Positions 25,805 through 33,705 of a DNA stretch of 35,707 nucleotides are shown in pieces. The stretch is from Microtetraspora sp. NBRC 16547 (GTDB lineage Bacteria; Actinomycetota; Actinomycetes; Streptosporangiales; Streptosporangiaceae), in the NCBI RefSeq assembly GCF_030268965.1, contig NZ_BSSE01000044.1, positions 1 through 35,707 on the forward strand. The letters are read 5' to 3'. Made by a program: the position numbers and the translations under genes. Positions within the stretch are counted from its first letter, which is position 1. Each line of letters begins with the position of its first letter. Under the pieces are notes generated by a model, which had not been told where the DNA came from, searched no databases, and was given only the letters and a program-made list of their open reading frames with translations.

Positions 25805-25835
25805 GCGGCCCGCTCCCTGAGTGGGGGCGGGCCGC
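25805..25835 (-). terminator. Hairpin terminator after the secreted-protein gene
   Basis: GCGGCCCGC (25805-25813) pairs perfectly with GCGGGCCGC (25827-25835); three further pairs and a G-T wobble extend the stem to 13 bp around a five-base loop. It starts 16 nt past the stop of the minus-strand gene. Only a weak T-rich tail follows on the minus strand, as is common for actinobacterial terminators. Confidence 0.7.
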
Positions 25836-25851
25836 CTCTGTGTGAGCCGGA

Positions 25852-26364
25852 TCAGTTGCCGTTGAGACGGTCGCCGCCGAGCCAGTACCAGTAACCGCAC
25901 TTGGTCGGGTACTTGCTGTACCCGCCGATCTGGCAGACCTGGACCTGGACGCTCCGCAGGTCGGACCGCTGGACGCTGAAATCCCTGGAGCCACCGGACC
26001 CGCAGTACTTGTACGACTTGAAGCTGGGCGAGCTGTCGTCCACGTCGTCCAGGTCCTGGAAGCGGAACTTCACGTACGCGCATTTGCCGCCCTGGCGCTG
26101 GGTGCGGCTGTCGAGGTCCCACAGCTTGCCGGTGATGTTGATGCTGTTGGAGGTGTCGCTGTTCCAGTAGATGTCGATGTAGCCGTTGGTCTTGGCGAGA
26201 CGGTTCCTCGACCAGTACGGGCCCCAGTAGGGGTTGTTGTCGGCGGAGGCGGAGGCCGTGCCGGTGGTGGAGGCGCTCGCGGCGGTCGAGATGGCCGGGA
26301 TGCCGAGGGCGACGGTGGCGGTGACGGCGGCGAGAGCGAGGAGGTTGGGGACGGAGCGGCGCAT
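25852..26364 (-). CDS. Secreted small cysteine-containing protein of unknown function
   Basis: 170 residues. A Sec signal peptide is clear: MRRSVPNLLALAAVTATVALG followed by AISTAASAS gives likely cleavage around residues 28-33. The mature part is rich in Tyr, Trp, Ser and Asp and holds four cysteines (GKCAY, KYCGS, VQVCQI, TKCGY), enough for two disulfides. It begins with NNPYWGPYWSRNR and reads YIDIYWNSD, ITGKLWDLDS and FRFQDLDD, suggesting an extracellular beta-sandwich. I know no defined function. GGAGAAACC lies before ATG 26364. It is followed by a strong hairpin terminator and is divergent from the archease gene, so it is monocistronic. Confidence 0.85.
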   Translation of the reverse strand: MRRSVPNLLALAAVTATVALGIPAISTAASASTTGTASASADNNPYWGPYWSRNRLAKTNGYIDIYWNSDTSNSINITGKLWDLDSRTQRQGGKCAYVKFRFQDLDDVDDSSPSFKSYKYCGSGGSRDFSVQRSDLRSVQVQVCQIGGYSKYPTKCGYWYWLGGDRLNGN

Positions 26365-26645
26365 TTCGGTTTCTCCACTTTGAGGACGATCCCCTGCGCG
26401 GGTGCTGCCGGGGTGGCACCTCAGTGATAGGCCCGCCCGCCTGCAACCCGCTTTCAGCGGCCGGCAGCCGCTTGTACGCCGCCTACAGACACCTGAACGC
26501 GCCAAGAACAGCGAGTACGCCGACCCGCCCGTTCAGGCGGGCGACGCGAGTTCTCCGGAAGATTCCCGCTCCCGATGTCAGCCGTTCTTGGTCAGGCCAC
26601 GAATGGCACTTTCCTACGACCGAAATTGCTGATGGAGTGGACAGG

Positions 26646-27071
26646 GTGAGCAGGGGTCACAGGGCGGTCCCCCACACGGCCGACATCGCGCTGGAGGCGT
26701 GGGCGGACAGCCGGGAGGAGTGCCTGGCCGAAGCGGTGCTGGCACTGGTGGAGACCTTCGCCGACTTCGGCGAGGCGGTGCCGGACGACAGCGTCATGAT
26801 CGCCTTGGCCGAGGAGACCGACGAAGAGCTTCTCGTCACGCTGCTCGACGAGGTGGTCTACCTGGTCGAGGTAGCCGGTCGGGTGGCGGTGGACGTGTCG
26901 GTCGACGAGCGAACGGGCGTTACCGAGGGGCAGGTCGAGATGCGCCTGGCGACTGTCCCGGTGGAGACGGTCGTCCAGGTCGGCGCGTTACCCAAGGCGG
27001 TCACGCTGCACGGGCTGCGGTTCGGCCGTGAGGCCGGGATGTGGCACGCCCACGTCGTGGTCGATGTCTAG
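26646..27071 (+). CDS. Archease family protein
   Basis: 141 residues, the usual archease length. The N-terminal signature VPHTADIALEAWADS and the C-terminal KAVTLHGLRFGREAGMWHAHVVVDV match the family, in which Asp and His residues bind metal. Archease activates the RtcB RNA ligase by helping its guanylylation in tRNA splicing or RNA repair. No rtcB lies in the window, so its partner must be elsewhere or the protein may act alone. GTG 26646 follows GGAG by 8 nt; an in-frame GTG at 26637 is the alternative. The 281-nt divergent space towards the secreted-protein gene holds no other feature I can name. Confidence 0.9.
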   Translation: MSRGHRAVPHTADIALEAWADSREECLAEAVLALVETFADFGEAVPDDSVMIALAEETDEELLVTLLDEVVYLVEVAGRVAVDVSVDERTGVTEGQVEMRLATVPVETVVQVGALPKAVTLHGLRFGREAGMWHAHVVVDV

Positions 27072-27099
27072 ATGATTGATGCCAACGGGTTTATCGCGG

Positions 27100-27228
27100 G
27101 GCGGTGCAAGACCGAAGGCCATGGTCGGCTACCAGGACGGCGCGCTCGTCGGCGTTGTGATGATCGGCCTGCCGTCCGCCGTGGCCCGCTACTACTCGGA
27201 GCTGATGCGGGCCTCGGCCGTTGCCTGA
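27100..27228 (+). pseudogene. C-terminal remnant of an FAD-dependent ferredoxin-type reductase
   Basis: The frame through 27121 reads AMVGYQDGALVGVVMIGLPSAVARYYSELMRASAVA in short succession and stops at 27226-27228. This is the pattern of the last beta strands and helix of FAD-dependent reductases, and it parallels the tail of the ferredoxin-reductase fusion in this window (VYGYRGRVTAAVTF...FYQRLIERA). Nothing of the FAD or NAD domains remains upstream; archease ends at 27071. It overlaps the 3' end of the convergent histidine kinase gene by 37 nt. Confidence 0.45.
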
Positions 27229-29093
27229 TCTCCTGGTTCCCGCATCCGGATCGGGATCGTGGCCAGCAGTGACGTGCCCTCTCCCACGGGGCTCATGACG
27301 TCCATCGTCCCGCCGAGCGCCTCAACGCGGTCGCGGAGACCGATGAGCCCCGAGCCGCGGCGGGGATCGGCACCTCCGATCCCATCGTCGCGGACCGAGA
27401 TCCGGACGCTCTCCTCCTCCAGATCGAGGTCGACGTGCGCCACGGAGGCGTGGGCGTGCTTGGCCACGTTGGTCAGGGCCTCGGACACGATGTAGTAGGC
27501 GGCCACCTCGACGCTCTCCGGCAGGCGCCGGTCGGCGCATACGCCGAGCTCGACCGGGACGGCGGAGCGCCGGGCGAGCATCTTCAGAGCCGGCCCGAGG
27601 CCGCCCTTGGAGAGGATCGCCGGATGGATGCCGCGCGAGAGCTCCCGCAGGTCTTCCACGACGCCTGTCAGGTCATGCACGATGTGGGACGCCTCTGCTC
27701 GCAGTTCCGCCAGCTCGTACGGCACGGCGGCCTCCATGGCCCGCAGTTCCAGCGCAAGCGAGACAAGGCGTTGCTGGGCTCCGTCGTGCAGATCGCGTTC
27801 GATGCGATGCCGGGCCTCGTCGGAGGCCGCGACGATGCGGGCGCGGGAGGCGGCGAGCTCGTCGCGAGCCTCGGCGTTGGAGATCGCGGTCACGACGAGT
27901 TCGGTAAGGTCCAGCATGCGCTCCTCCACGGTTTCGAGTTGAAACTCGGAAGTTCTGAAGGAAGCGATCATCACGCCCCACAGGCGTTCCCCCACGTTGA
28001 TGGGGCTGCCGATCGTGGACGTGATTCCCCGCGTTCGTGCCCACGCAGCGATCTCTCCAGGCCTGTGGTCATAGCTCCTGATCCGCATTGACCGCCCGCT
28101 CTTCAGCACCAGCCCCGCAATGCTGTTCTCGTCCCGCGCCCAGCGCGAGCCCAGGGACAGCGTGTACTCAGGGCCACGATCGCTCCACGAGCCTGCCACG
28201 ACGATCGCACCATCGGGCTCGTAGCGTCCTATCGCCGTGCAATTCGTCTCGAGGATGAGGCCCATCTCGCGAGCGACCGCGCCGAATATCTCCGATGGTG
28301 GGACCCCGCGTGCGACCAGCGTCGCGACACGTCGCAGTGCGGCCTGTCCCTGCGCCACCCGGCGGAGTTCGTCGCGGCTCTCCTCAAGGGCACGGCTGAT
28401 GGCCTCACGATCGTGTGCCGCGCGCAGCAAGGCCTCCAGCGAAGGCACCACCCGGTCGTTCAGCCGTCGCATGGTCGCCTCCGGCAGGTCCGCGGGAACG
28501 ACAAGGGTTCCAAGTGACGTGGCACCGTCGCGCAGCGGCAACGCCTTGTGGCGTTCGTCGCCGGCGACCGGCTCAAGCTCGATCGCCAGGAACGGCAGCC
28601 CCAGCATCTGGGCCAGGCGGCGGGAGACCGTCGGCAGCGCCGAGCGCAGATGTTCCGTACGCAGCAGGAGACGGGCCAGCCGGGCGTCGAGATCGGCCTC
28701 ACGGTGGCGCTCAGCGGCCTCGATGCCCGCCGACCGCACCAGCGCCGTGCCCGAACTGACCAACAGCGCGACGCCGAGGAAGACGGAAAGCGGTATCCAC
28801 GACCAGTTACTGATGAGGGTGAAGGTCCTGACGGGCTGGACGTGGAAATAGTCGAAGGCAACACCGCTGACCACCGCAGTCGCCGCACCCAGCCCCAGAC
28901 CCCACACCATCGAGATCACCACGACGCCGAGCAGGTAGAGCACGCCGAGAGTGCTCCCGGGCGTGACGTCCGCGATCGGATAGTCCAGCAGGGTCTCTGC
29001 CACGATGAATACAACCCCGGTGACGATCCCCAGCAGGAGGGGTGGGTGCGCCGGGCGAAGCAGCAGCGACATCAGCCGTGCGCGCATACCCAC
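27192..29093 (-). CDS. Membrane sensor histidine kinase (DUF4118, GAF, NarL-type HisKA_3)
   Basis: 633 residues. The N-terminus has a DUF4118-like sensor region with about three to four membrane segments (LLLGIVTGVVFIVAE, LGVLYLLGVVVISMVWGLGLG, PLSVFLGVALLV), a coiled linker, a GAF domain (about 255-405), the dimerisation helix with phospho-acceptor His436 (ERDLHDGAQQRL), N-box EALTNVAKHAHAS and G-box DDGIGGADPRRGSGLIGL. GTG 29093 is preferred because GGAG lies 7 nt upstream; TTG 29096 and ATG 29087 are alternatives. Such kinases pair with NarL/LuxR response regulators. Here only a broken regulator tail is found beside it (29141-29251), so the kinase looks orphaned locally. Confidence 0.92.
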   Translation of the reverse strand: MGMRARLMSLLLRPAHPPLLLGIVTGVVFIVAETLLDYPIADVTPGSTLGVLYLLGVVVISMVWGLGLGAATAVVSGVAFDYFHVQPVRTFTLISNWSWIPLSVFLGVALLVSSGTALVRSAGIEAAERHREADLDARLARLLLRTEHLRSALPTVSRRLAQMLGLPFLAIELEPVAGDERHKALPLRDGATSLGTLVVPADLPEATMRRLNDRVVPSLEALLRAAHDREAISRALEESRDELRRVAQGQAALRRVATLVARGVPPSEIFGAVAREMGLILETNCTAIGRYEPDGAIVVAGSWSDRGPEYTLSLGSRWARDENSIAGLVLKSGRSMRIRSYDHRPGEIAAWARTRGITSTIGSPINVGERLWGVMIASFRTSEFQLETVEERMLDLTELVVTAISNAEARDELAASRARIVAASDEARHRIERDLHDGAQQRLVSLALELRAMEAAVPYELAELRAEASHIVHDLTGVVEDLRELSRGIHPAILSKGGLGPALKMLARRSAVPVELGVCADRRLPESVEVAAYYIVSEALTNVAKHAHASVAHVDLDLEEESVRISVRDDGIGGADPRRGSGLIGLRDRVEALGGTMDVMSPVGEGTSLLATIPIRMREPGDQATAEARISSE

Positions 29094-29140
29094 CAAAATA
29101 CTCCGATATCACACCGGCTGATTGCCACAGACCAGCAGGT

Positions 29141-29251
29141 CAGCTAACCGAGGGCACGGTCGAGAAGCACGTGCGCAGCATCGCGTCCAGGACGCGGCTA
29201 CCCGAAACCGAAGACGTTCATCGAGCTATTGCGCCTGGCCCCCAAAGGTGA
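29141..29251 (+). pseudogene. C-terminal remnant of a NarL/LuxR-type response regulator
   Basis: The frame reads QLTEGTVEKHVRSIASRTRL then PETEDVHRA before running off to a stop at 29249. LTEGTVEKHVRSI is the recognition-helix region of LuxR-type DNA-binding domains, and LPETEDxHRR is the usual continuation in actinobacterial regulators. The receiver domain and first half of the DNA-binding domain are absent. It lies divergent from the kinase, 48 nt from its start, as if a regulator gene was mostly deleted and its tail left. The rest of the 29094-29396 gap holds only an unassigned short open frame (29193-29315). Confidence 0.6.
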
Positions 29252-29396
29252 AGCCGAACGGGCCGGAGCGCGGTTGTTCAAGCCATTACGGCAGACCGGC
29301 AAGCGCCCAGCGTAACGTGGTCAGGCGCGGCCGGCCGCTGCCGTAGGCGGTCCGCTGATCCGGTGTCGAACCCGCCTTTCAGGGAAGCGGACCGGC

Positions 29397-29849
29397 ATGG
29401 CCGGAATAACGCTGCGCAGCACCGCTTTCGGTGATCACGCCGTGATCCCTCGCGGTTACTCCCACGATGCCGGCGACGTCTCTCCGCCGCTGCAATGGTC
29501 CGGCGTGCCGCCCGAGACGGCCGAGCTGGCACTGGTGTGCGAGGACCCGGACGCCCCCGGCGGCACGTTCACTCACTGGCTGGTCGCCGGCATCCCGCCC
29601 GAAAGCGACCATCTGGACGCCGGCGCCAAACTGGGCGAACATCTCGTAGGCCGTAACGACTTCGGCCGGCAGGGATTTGGCGGACCTCATCCACCGGTGG
29701 GCGACGCCCCGCACCGGTACTTCTTCCGCCTCTACGCGCTATCCGCACCGCCCGGCCTCTCCGACGGTTTCTCCGCCCGGGACCTCCGCCGCGCGGTCGA
29801 GGGACGCGTCCTGGCATCGGGAACGCTGGTCGGCACGTACGCCCGCTGA
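29397..29849 (+). CDS. YbhB/YbcL family Raf kinase inhibitor-like protein (PEBP fold)
   Basis: 150 residues, the usual length of bacterial PEBP-like proteins. The anion-binding pocket motifs are present: CEDPDAPGGTFTHWLV near residues 48-63 and GGPHPPVGDAPHRYFFRLYAL near 99-118, seen in pieces. The N-terminus (LRSTAFGDHAVIPRGYSHDAGDVSPPLQW) is also typical. There is no signal peptide. The cellular role of the bacterial family is not settled. GGAAGCGG precedes ATG 29397. It stands alone: upstream is regulator debris, downstream a convergent CBS gene 173 nt away. Confidence 0.92.
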   Translation: MAGITLRSTAFGDHAVIPRGYSHDAGDVSPPLQWSGVPPETAELALVCEDPDAPGGTFTHWLVAGIPPESDHLDAGAKLGEHLVGRNDFGRQGFGGPHPPVGDAPHRYFFRLYALSAPPGLSDGFSARDLRRAVEGRVLASGTLVGTYAR

Positions 29850-30022
29850 CCGCCGCTGATGTGACCTCGTGTGACCTCGCGCCGGACCAGCGGCCGGCGG
29901 GCGGCATCAGCCCGGACACGAACTCGGCCAGAGCGGATACCGTCCTCTGCGGCGACCGACTCGAAGCCTCGGCTGTCGATTCGACCTGCCAGGGCTGCGC
30001 TCGTCGCCTTGCTCTGTTCCGA

Positions 30023-30457
30023 TCAGTCGAGCGCGTACACGCGGTGGACGAACTCGGCGAGCTTGGTGTCGGACAGTTCCTTGGCGAGGTCGGCTTCGCT
30101 GATCATGCCGAGGAGGCGGTGCCTTTCGATCACAGGCAACCGCTTGATGTGATGCTCCTCCATCGTGAACAGGGCCTCTTCGACGCTGGCGTCGGCGTCC
30201 ACCCACACCAGGCCACGAGCCAGCTCACCGGCGGTGGTCTGGTCGATGTCCTTGCCCTCGGCGCAGCACGTGACCACGATGTCGCGGTCAGTAATGATCC
30301 CCTTGAGCCGGTCGTCGTCCCCGCAGATCGGCAGCGCGCCCACTCCCAGGTCACGCATCATCTGTGAGGCGGTACGCAGGCTGTCGTGCTCGCCGATGCA
30401 CTGAACCCCCTCGTGCATCACGTCGCGGGCCTTCTTCCCGGTTTCCTGTGTGCTCAT
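30023..30457 (-). CDS. CBS-domain pair protein
   Basis: 144 residues made of two CBS domains in tandem: RDVMHEGVQCIGEHDSL..ALPICGDDDRLKGIITDRDIV in the first (about 10-65) and VDADASVEEALFTMEEHHIKRLPVIERHRLLGMISEADLA in the second (about 82-128), each seen in short runs. Such stand-alone pairs bind adenine nucleotides and often act as energy or dormancy-related sensors in actinobacteria. ATG 30457 follows a G-rich GGGGG Shine-Dalgarno. No effector domain is attached. It is monocistronic, convergent with the PEBP gene. Confidence 0.93.
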   Translation of the reverse strand: MSTQETGKKARDVMHEGVQCIGEHDSLRTASQMMRDLGVGALPICGDDDRLKGIITDRDIVVTCCAEGKDIDQTTAGELARGLVWVDADASVEEALFTMEEHHIKRLPVIERHRLLGMISEADLAKELSDTKLAEFVHRVYALD

Positions 30458-31154
30458 CGTGAACCCCCGAAAGCGTCGATGCGCTCATTTCGTCCAGGTT
30501 CCTCTACCCCGACAGGACGGCAGAAGCGCGGCGCGGCACCGGAGCTTTCGCTGTTCCATGTGCAGGAGATACGGCAGATACGTACTACCTCGTGACTCCT
30601 CCGATCCCTGAAGGAAGCGGCTTCTCGCTGATATTCCAGCTGCACTTATCGATCTTTGAGTTGTCGTCGCCGGCAGTGGCGTCGTCGGCGTCGGCGTCGG
30701 CGTCGGCGTTGGCGTTGGCGTTGGCGTCGGCGTTGGCGTTGGCAAGATCATGGCCAGCGTCATGTACCGGTACCAGTGCTGGATAAAGCCGGACCTGACA
30801 AGGGGTTGGTAGTCGCGGTCGGGGTCGTGCATCAGCTCTGGACGGATCTCCAGGACTCCACAGTCGCTTCGGCGATGATTTCGATGCGGCGTCCGTATGC
30901 CATATGCCCATCGGACACAAAGCTGCCGTCCCTGAACGGCAACCCGCAGAACGTGGCGCGGAAGTGCCCGGGGGGTTCCGCCCGGCGGGAGCGGCTCGTA
31001 CGCCGCCAATGGCGCCATGTCGTAGCCCGACCGTGCCCCGTGCTTGTTCCGCGCCACCTGATGAGCTGTCACGCGAAGCGCGCCCAGCCTTTCCGCCGCC
31101 GCGCCCAGCCCTTCCGATCCCACCCACGGGTCGACGCCCGACCCGCGTAGGGCG
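30458..31154. other. 697-nt stretch without a convincing gene, possible decayed minus-strand gene
   Basis: No frame is coding-like throughout. On the minus strand, one frame near 30840-30940 reads FVSDGHMAYGRRIEIIAEA and stops; the next, near 30750-30850, reads MHDPDRDYQPLVRSGFIQHW; a third after the hexamer repeat ends with KIDKCSWNISEKPLPSG at the 30585 stop. Third positions are GC-rich in each piece but in different frames, which would fit a frame-shifted, decaying gene of unknown family. The long open frames here exist largely because the repeat at 30684-30743 has no stops. Confidence 0.3.
30684..30743. repeat. Ten tandem hexamers GTYGGC
   Basis: Ten uninterrupted copies of GTCGGC or GTTGGC (four GTCGGC, three GTTGGC, one GTCGGC, two GTTGGC). 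In the minus strand it would encode Pro-Thr, Ala-Asn/Asp or Gln-Arg dipeptides depending on frame. The hexamer length keeps the frame when copy number changes, so the repeat could sit in a coding linker, but the surrounding frames are broken. Confidence 0.85.
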
Positions 31155-32273
31155 TCACCTGCCGTTGGCGTTGGCCTGTACGACGATCAGTGCGATTAGG
31201 GCGACGATCGCCAGAGCCGCGAGGACGGCGGCGAGGATCCTGGCGACGCTGTACGGCCGCTGCCCGATGACCTCACCGGTGCTGGCGTTCACCATCACCT
31301 GCCAGGTCTTGCCGCCGTGCAGGTAGCTGAGGAACCAGACCGGCAGCAGCACCAGTTTGTAGGTGAGGCCGAAGTACCGTGTGGTGACCGAGCGCACCCG
31401 CTGCTCGTCACCGCCGATGTCGTGGCGGCAGTCGGACTCGATGACCGTAGCCATGCGTTCCTTGGCGAGTTCGAGGCCGTCCTCCGGCTCGATGTCGTAG
31501 CGCACGGTCTGGAAGCCCGCCAGGTACCTCCCCTGGTACGGAACCGCCTGGTCCAGGAGCCACGGGGCGAGTTTGTCCAGCCGCTCGGAGGCGACCCGGC
31601 TCGTTCCGGGGACGAGCACGTCGTCGAAGGCGCGTGACACCGTGCCGGAGGCGTGCGACCAGCGGGTCCGCATCACCTGACGGGTCTCCGTGCGGGTCGA
31701 GCCGTTCTCCGTGACGGTGTAGGTCTCGGTCTCCCAGTAGTGGTCGCCCCGCTGGCCGGTGTAGTCGGAGACCGTACGGGCGTCGTACGTCCAGTACGGC
31801 AGGTAGCTCCCTTTGAACGTCTCCGCCTCTGTCACCTTCTTGAGGCTGGAGGGGGCGAACCAGCGGGAGGACGTCCACGTGCGCAGCGCGGCGCGGGCGC
31901 CGTCCCGGTCGATGCCGAAAGGGAGAATCGCCTCGGGCACGATCCGCTCGGTGGACGCGTCGGTCACCAGTGGTGTGCCGCAGAACTGGCACCGTTCGGA
32001 CAGCGTGTCGCTCTCCGTGCGCGCCCGGCAACCTGGGCAGACGAACGCATGCGCCGCACCGGCGACTGCCCTCGGCTTGCGCGGCATCTGGGCCAGCTCG
32101 GCGTAGTCGTGCTCCCGCACTCCCCGCCCTGCCGGCGCGATCGGCTGTTCCTGCTTGCAGTACGGGCAGCGCATGGAGCTGGTGCCCGGGGCGTACTCCA
32201 GACTGGCGCCGCAGGACTGGCAGGGGTAGGAGCGGGACGCGATCTCCGCGCCGGCGCCGTTCGGGTCGGACAC
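31155..32273 (-). CDS. Membrane-anchored TFIIB-type zinc-ribbon protein (YdjG-like)
   Basis: 372 residues. Two zinc ribbons open the protein: CQSC/CPYC at about residues 18-39 and CPGC/CQFC at about 79-98. A central beta-rich domain follows (YLPYWTYDARTVSDYTGQRG, then GRYLAGFQTVRYDIEPEDG), and the C-terminus holds a membrane segment (ILAAVLAALAIVALIALIVV) just before the end, preceded by another hydrophobic stretch. Annotators often call relatives PriA-like helicase, but there is no helicase motif. In Bacillus the relative YdjG works with the SPFH protein YdjI and PspA at the membrane. Here the SPFH gene lies 45 nt upstream on the same strand, so a membrane-stress complex is likely (inference). 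Confidence 0.88.
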   Translation of the reverse strand: MSDPNGAGAEIASRSYPCQSCGASLEYAPGTSSMRCPYCKQEQPIAPAGRGVREHDYAELAQMPRKPRAVAGAAHAFVCPGCRARTESDTLSERCQFCGTPLVTDASTERIVPEAILPFGIDRDGARAALRTWTSSRWFAPSSLKKVTEAETFKGSYLPYWTYDARTVSDYTGQRGDHYWETETYTVTENGSTRTETRQVMRTRWSHASGTVSRAFDDVLVPGTSRVASERLDKLAPWLLDQAVPYQGRYLAGFQTVRYDIEPEDGLELAKERMATVIESDCRHDIGGDEQRVRSVTTRYFGLTYKLVLLPVWFLSYLHGGKTWQVMVNASTGEVIGQRPYSVARILAAVLAALAIVALIALIVVQANANGR

Positions 32274-32318
32274 GACCGGTCCTCCGGAGGGACGGATAGG
32301 GGGAAGGGGACGCGGCGC

Positions 32319-33434
32319 TCAGACCTGCGGCGGCAGGGGCGGCGGAACGCTGGACATCAGCGGGGACAGCTCGGGCACCTGGTCGGCCGGGAGCCAGGCG
32401 GGCATGCCCACACGCCAGACCAGGCTGGCGCGGGTCAGCTCACCAGTACCCACGAGCCCGGGCAGCGCGGCCGGGTCGTAGGGCCCCTGCTGCCGGCCAC
32501 CGACGGCCACGTACCACTGCTCCTGCGGGGGAAGCGGCGGCGGGCCGCCCGCCGCGCCGGGCGGAGGGGCCGGGACCGCCTGCGGGGCCAGCCCGGCGGC
32601 GAGGCGCTGCCCGACGGCCATCCCCATGCCCAGGCCGATGCCCTCGCCCGCGCCACCGGGGTTGCGGGCGGCGTCACCGATCGCGTTCGCGGTCTGGAAC
32701 CGGGTGTACTGGTCGAGGTCGCCCACGATCCCCATCCGGGCGCGCGTGTCGATCGCCGCCTCGACCTCCGGGGGCAGGGAGATGTTCTCGATGATGAACG
32801 TGGGCACCGCCACGCCGACAGGGGCCAGCTCCTCGCTGAGGATGCCCGCCAAACGCGCGCCCAGCGCGTCCTGGTGTCCCGCCAGGTCGAGAACGGGGAC
32901 GTTCGCGGTGGCCAGCGCGTTCGCCAGCCGTCCCACGATCAGCTGCCGCAGGTACTCCTGTACCTCCTCGGTGCGGAACTGCGGGTCCGTTCCCGCCAGC
33001 TCGCGCAGGAGGGCGGCGGCGTCCGTGATCCGGGTCGCGAACGCGCCGAACGCCCGCAACCGCACCATGCCGAACTCCGCGTCGCGGACGATGACGGGAT
33101 TCTGCGTGCCCCACTTCAGGTCGGTGAACAGGCGGGTGTTCACGAAGTAGACCTCGGCCTTGAACGGCGAGTGGAAGCCGTACTTCCACCCCTTCAGCGT
33201 CGCCAGCAGCGGCAGGTTCTGCGTCTCCAGGACGTAGGTGCCGGGGGTGAACACGTCGGCGATGCGGCCTTCGTTGACGAAGACGGCCGTCTGGGACTCC
33301 CGGACCACCAGCCGGGCACCCATCTTGATCTCGTTCTCGTAGCGCGGGAAGCGCCAGACGATGGTGTCTCTGCTGTCGTCCGTCCACTCGACGATGTCGA
33401 TGAACTCACCGCGGATGCGGTCCATCAAGCCCAC
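32319..33434 (-). CDS. SPFH-domain protein with C-terminal GYF_2 domain (YdjI-like)
   Basis: 371 residues. The N-terminus LMDRIRGEFIDIVEWTDDS is the hallmark of the virion-core-like SPFH group; the SPFH domain runs to about residue 215 (VFVNEGRIADVFTPGTYVL, FGMVRLRAFGAFATRI). A Gly/Pro/Ala-rich linker (about 240-305) leads to a GYF_2 domain (EQWYVAVGGRQQGPYD...LVWRVGMPAWLPA) and a PPPLPPQ tail. GTG 33434 has GGGGAAAC upstream; ATG 33425 is the alternative, and the frame to 33518 is not supported. SPFH proteins form membrane-bound rings. It is first in a two-gene operon with the zinc-ribbon protein; no pspA gene is present. Confidence 0.92.
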   Translation of the reverse strand: MGLMDRIRGEFIDIVEWTDDSRDTIVWRFPRYENEIKMGARLVVRESQTAVFVNEGRIADVFTPGTYVLETQNLPLLATLKGWKYGFHSPFKAEVYFVNTRLFTDLKWGTQNPVIVRDAEFGMVRLRAFGAFATRITDAAALLRELAGTDPQFRTEEVQEYLRQLIVGRLANALATANVPVLDLAGHQDALGARLAGILSEELAPVGVAVPTFIIENISLPPEVEAAIDTRARMGIVGDLDQYTRFQTANAIGDAARNPGGAGEGIGLGMGMAVGQRLAAGLAPQAVPAPPPGAAGGPPPLPPQEQWYVAVGGRQQGPYDPAALPGLVGTGELTRASLVWRVGMPAWLPADQVPELSPLMSSVPPPLPPQV

Positions 33435-33705
33435 GTTTCCCCGCCGTCCCCACTCCCCGTACGTCAGTGCCGAACGGCCCGTGCGCGGCACCGCCGATGA
33501 CGATAACAAGCCCGGCAATCAACGACCAGACCCAGATCTACTGGAACAATGCCGCCTATCTGGAGCTTCACGCCGTCCGTACGGCAGGCCACCCGACGTG
33601 CCGAAGATCTCGCACCTCGAGTTACCGCGAAACGAGCAGGCGCGTTCACGGCTCGCAGAGAGGCCGTCACGGACGGCGCGTGTGCTCAGGCGATTGGCCT
33701 CGTGA

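Noticed and set aside
25805-25835. Hairpin considered as a riboswitch part
   Set aside because: It sits just after a stop codon with a simple 13-bp stem, as a terminator does, and shows no conserved aptamer core.
29193-29315. Short frame reading KTFIELLRLAPKGEAERAGARL
   Set aside because: Composition is protein-like, but it has no start or ribosome site and no recognised relative; it may be debris, so it is not listed as a gene.
30485-31123. Protein with a Pro-Thr repeat as a cell-wall linker protein
   Set aside because: The Pro-Thr run comes only from reading the hexamer repeat in one frame; flanking composition changes frame and there is no signal peptide.
31155-32273. PriA-like helicase
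   Set aside because: The name is a common annotation carried over from zinc-ribbon similarity; no Walker or helicase motif is present and a membrane segment ends the protein.
31653-33500. 615-residue plus-strand frame antisense to the SPFH and zinc-ribbon genes
   Set aside because: It spans two genuine genes and their spacer, is arginine-rich and has no domain.
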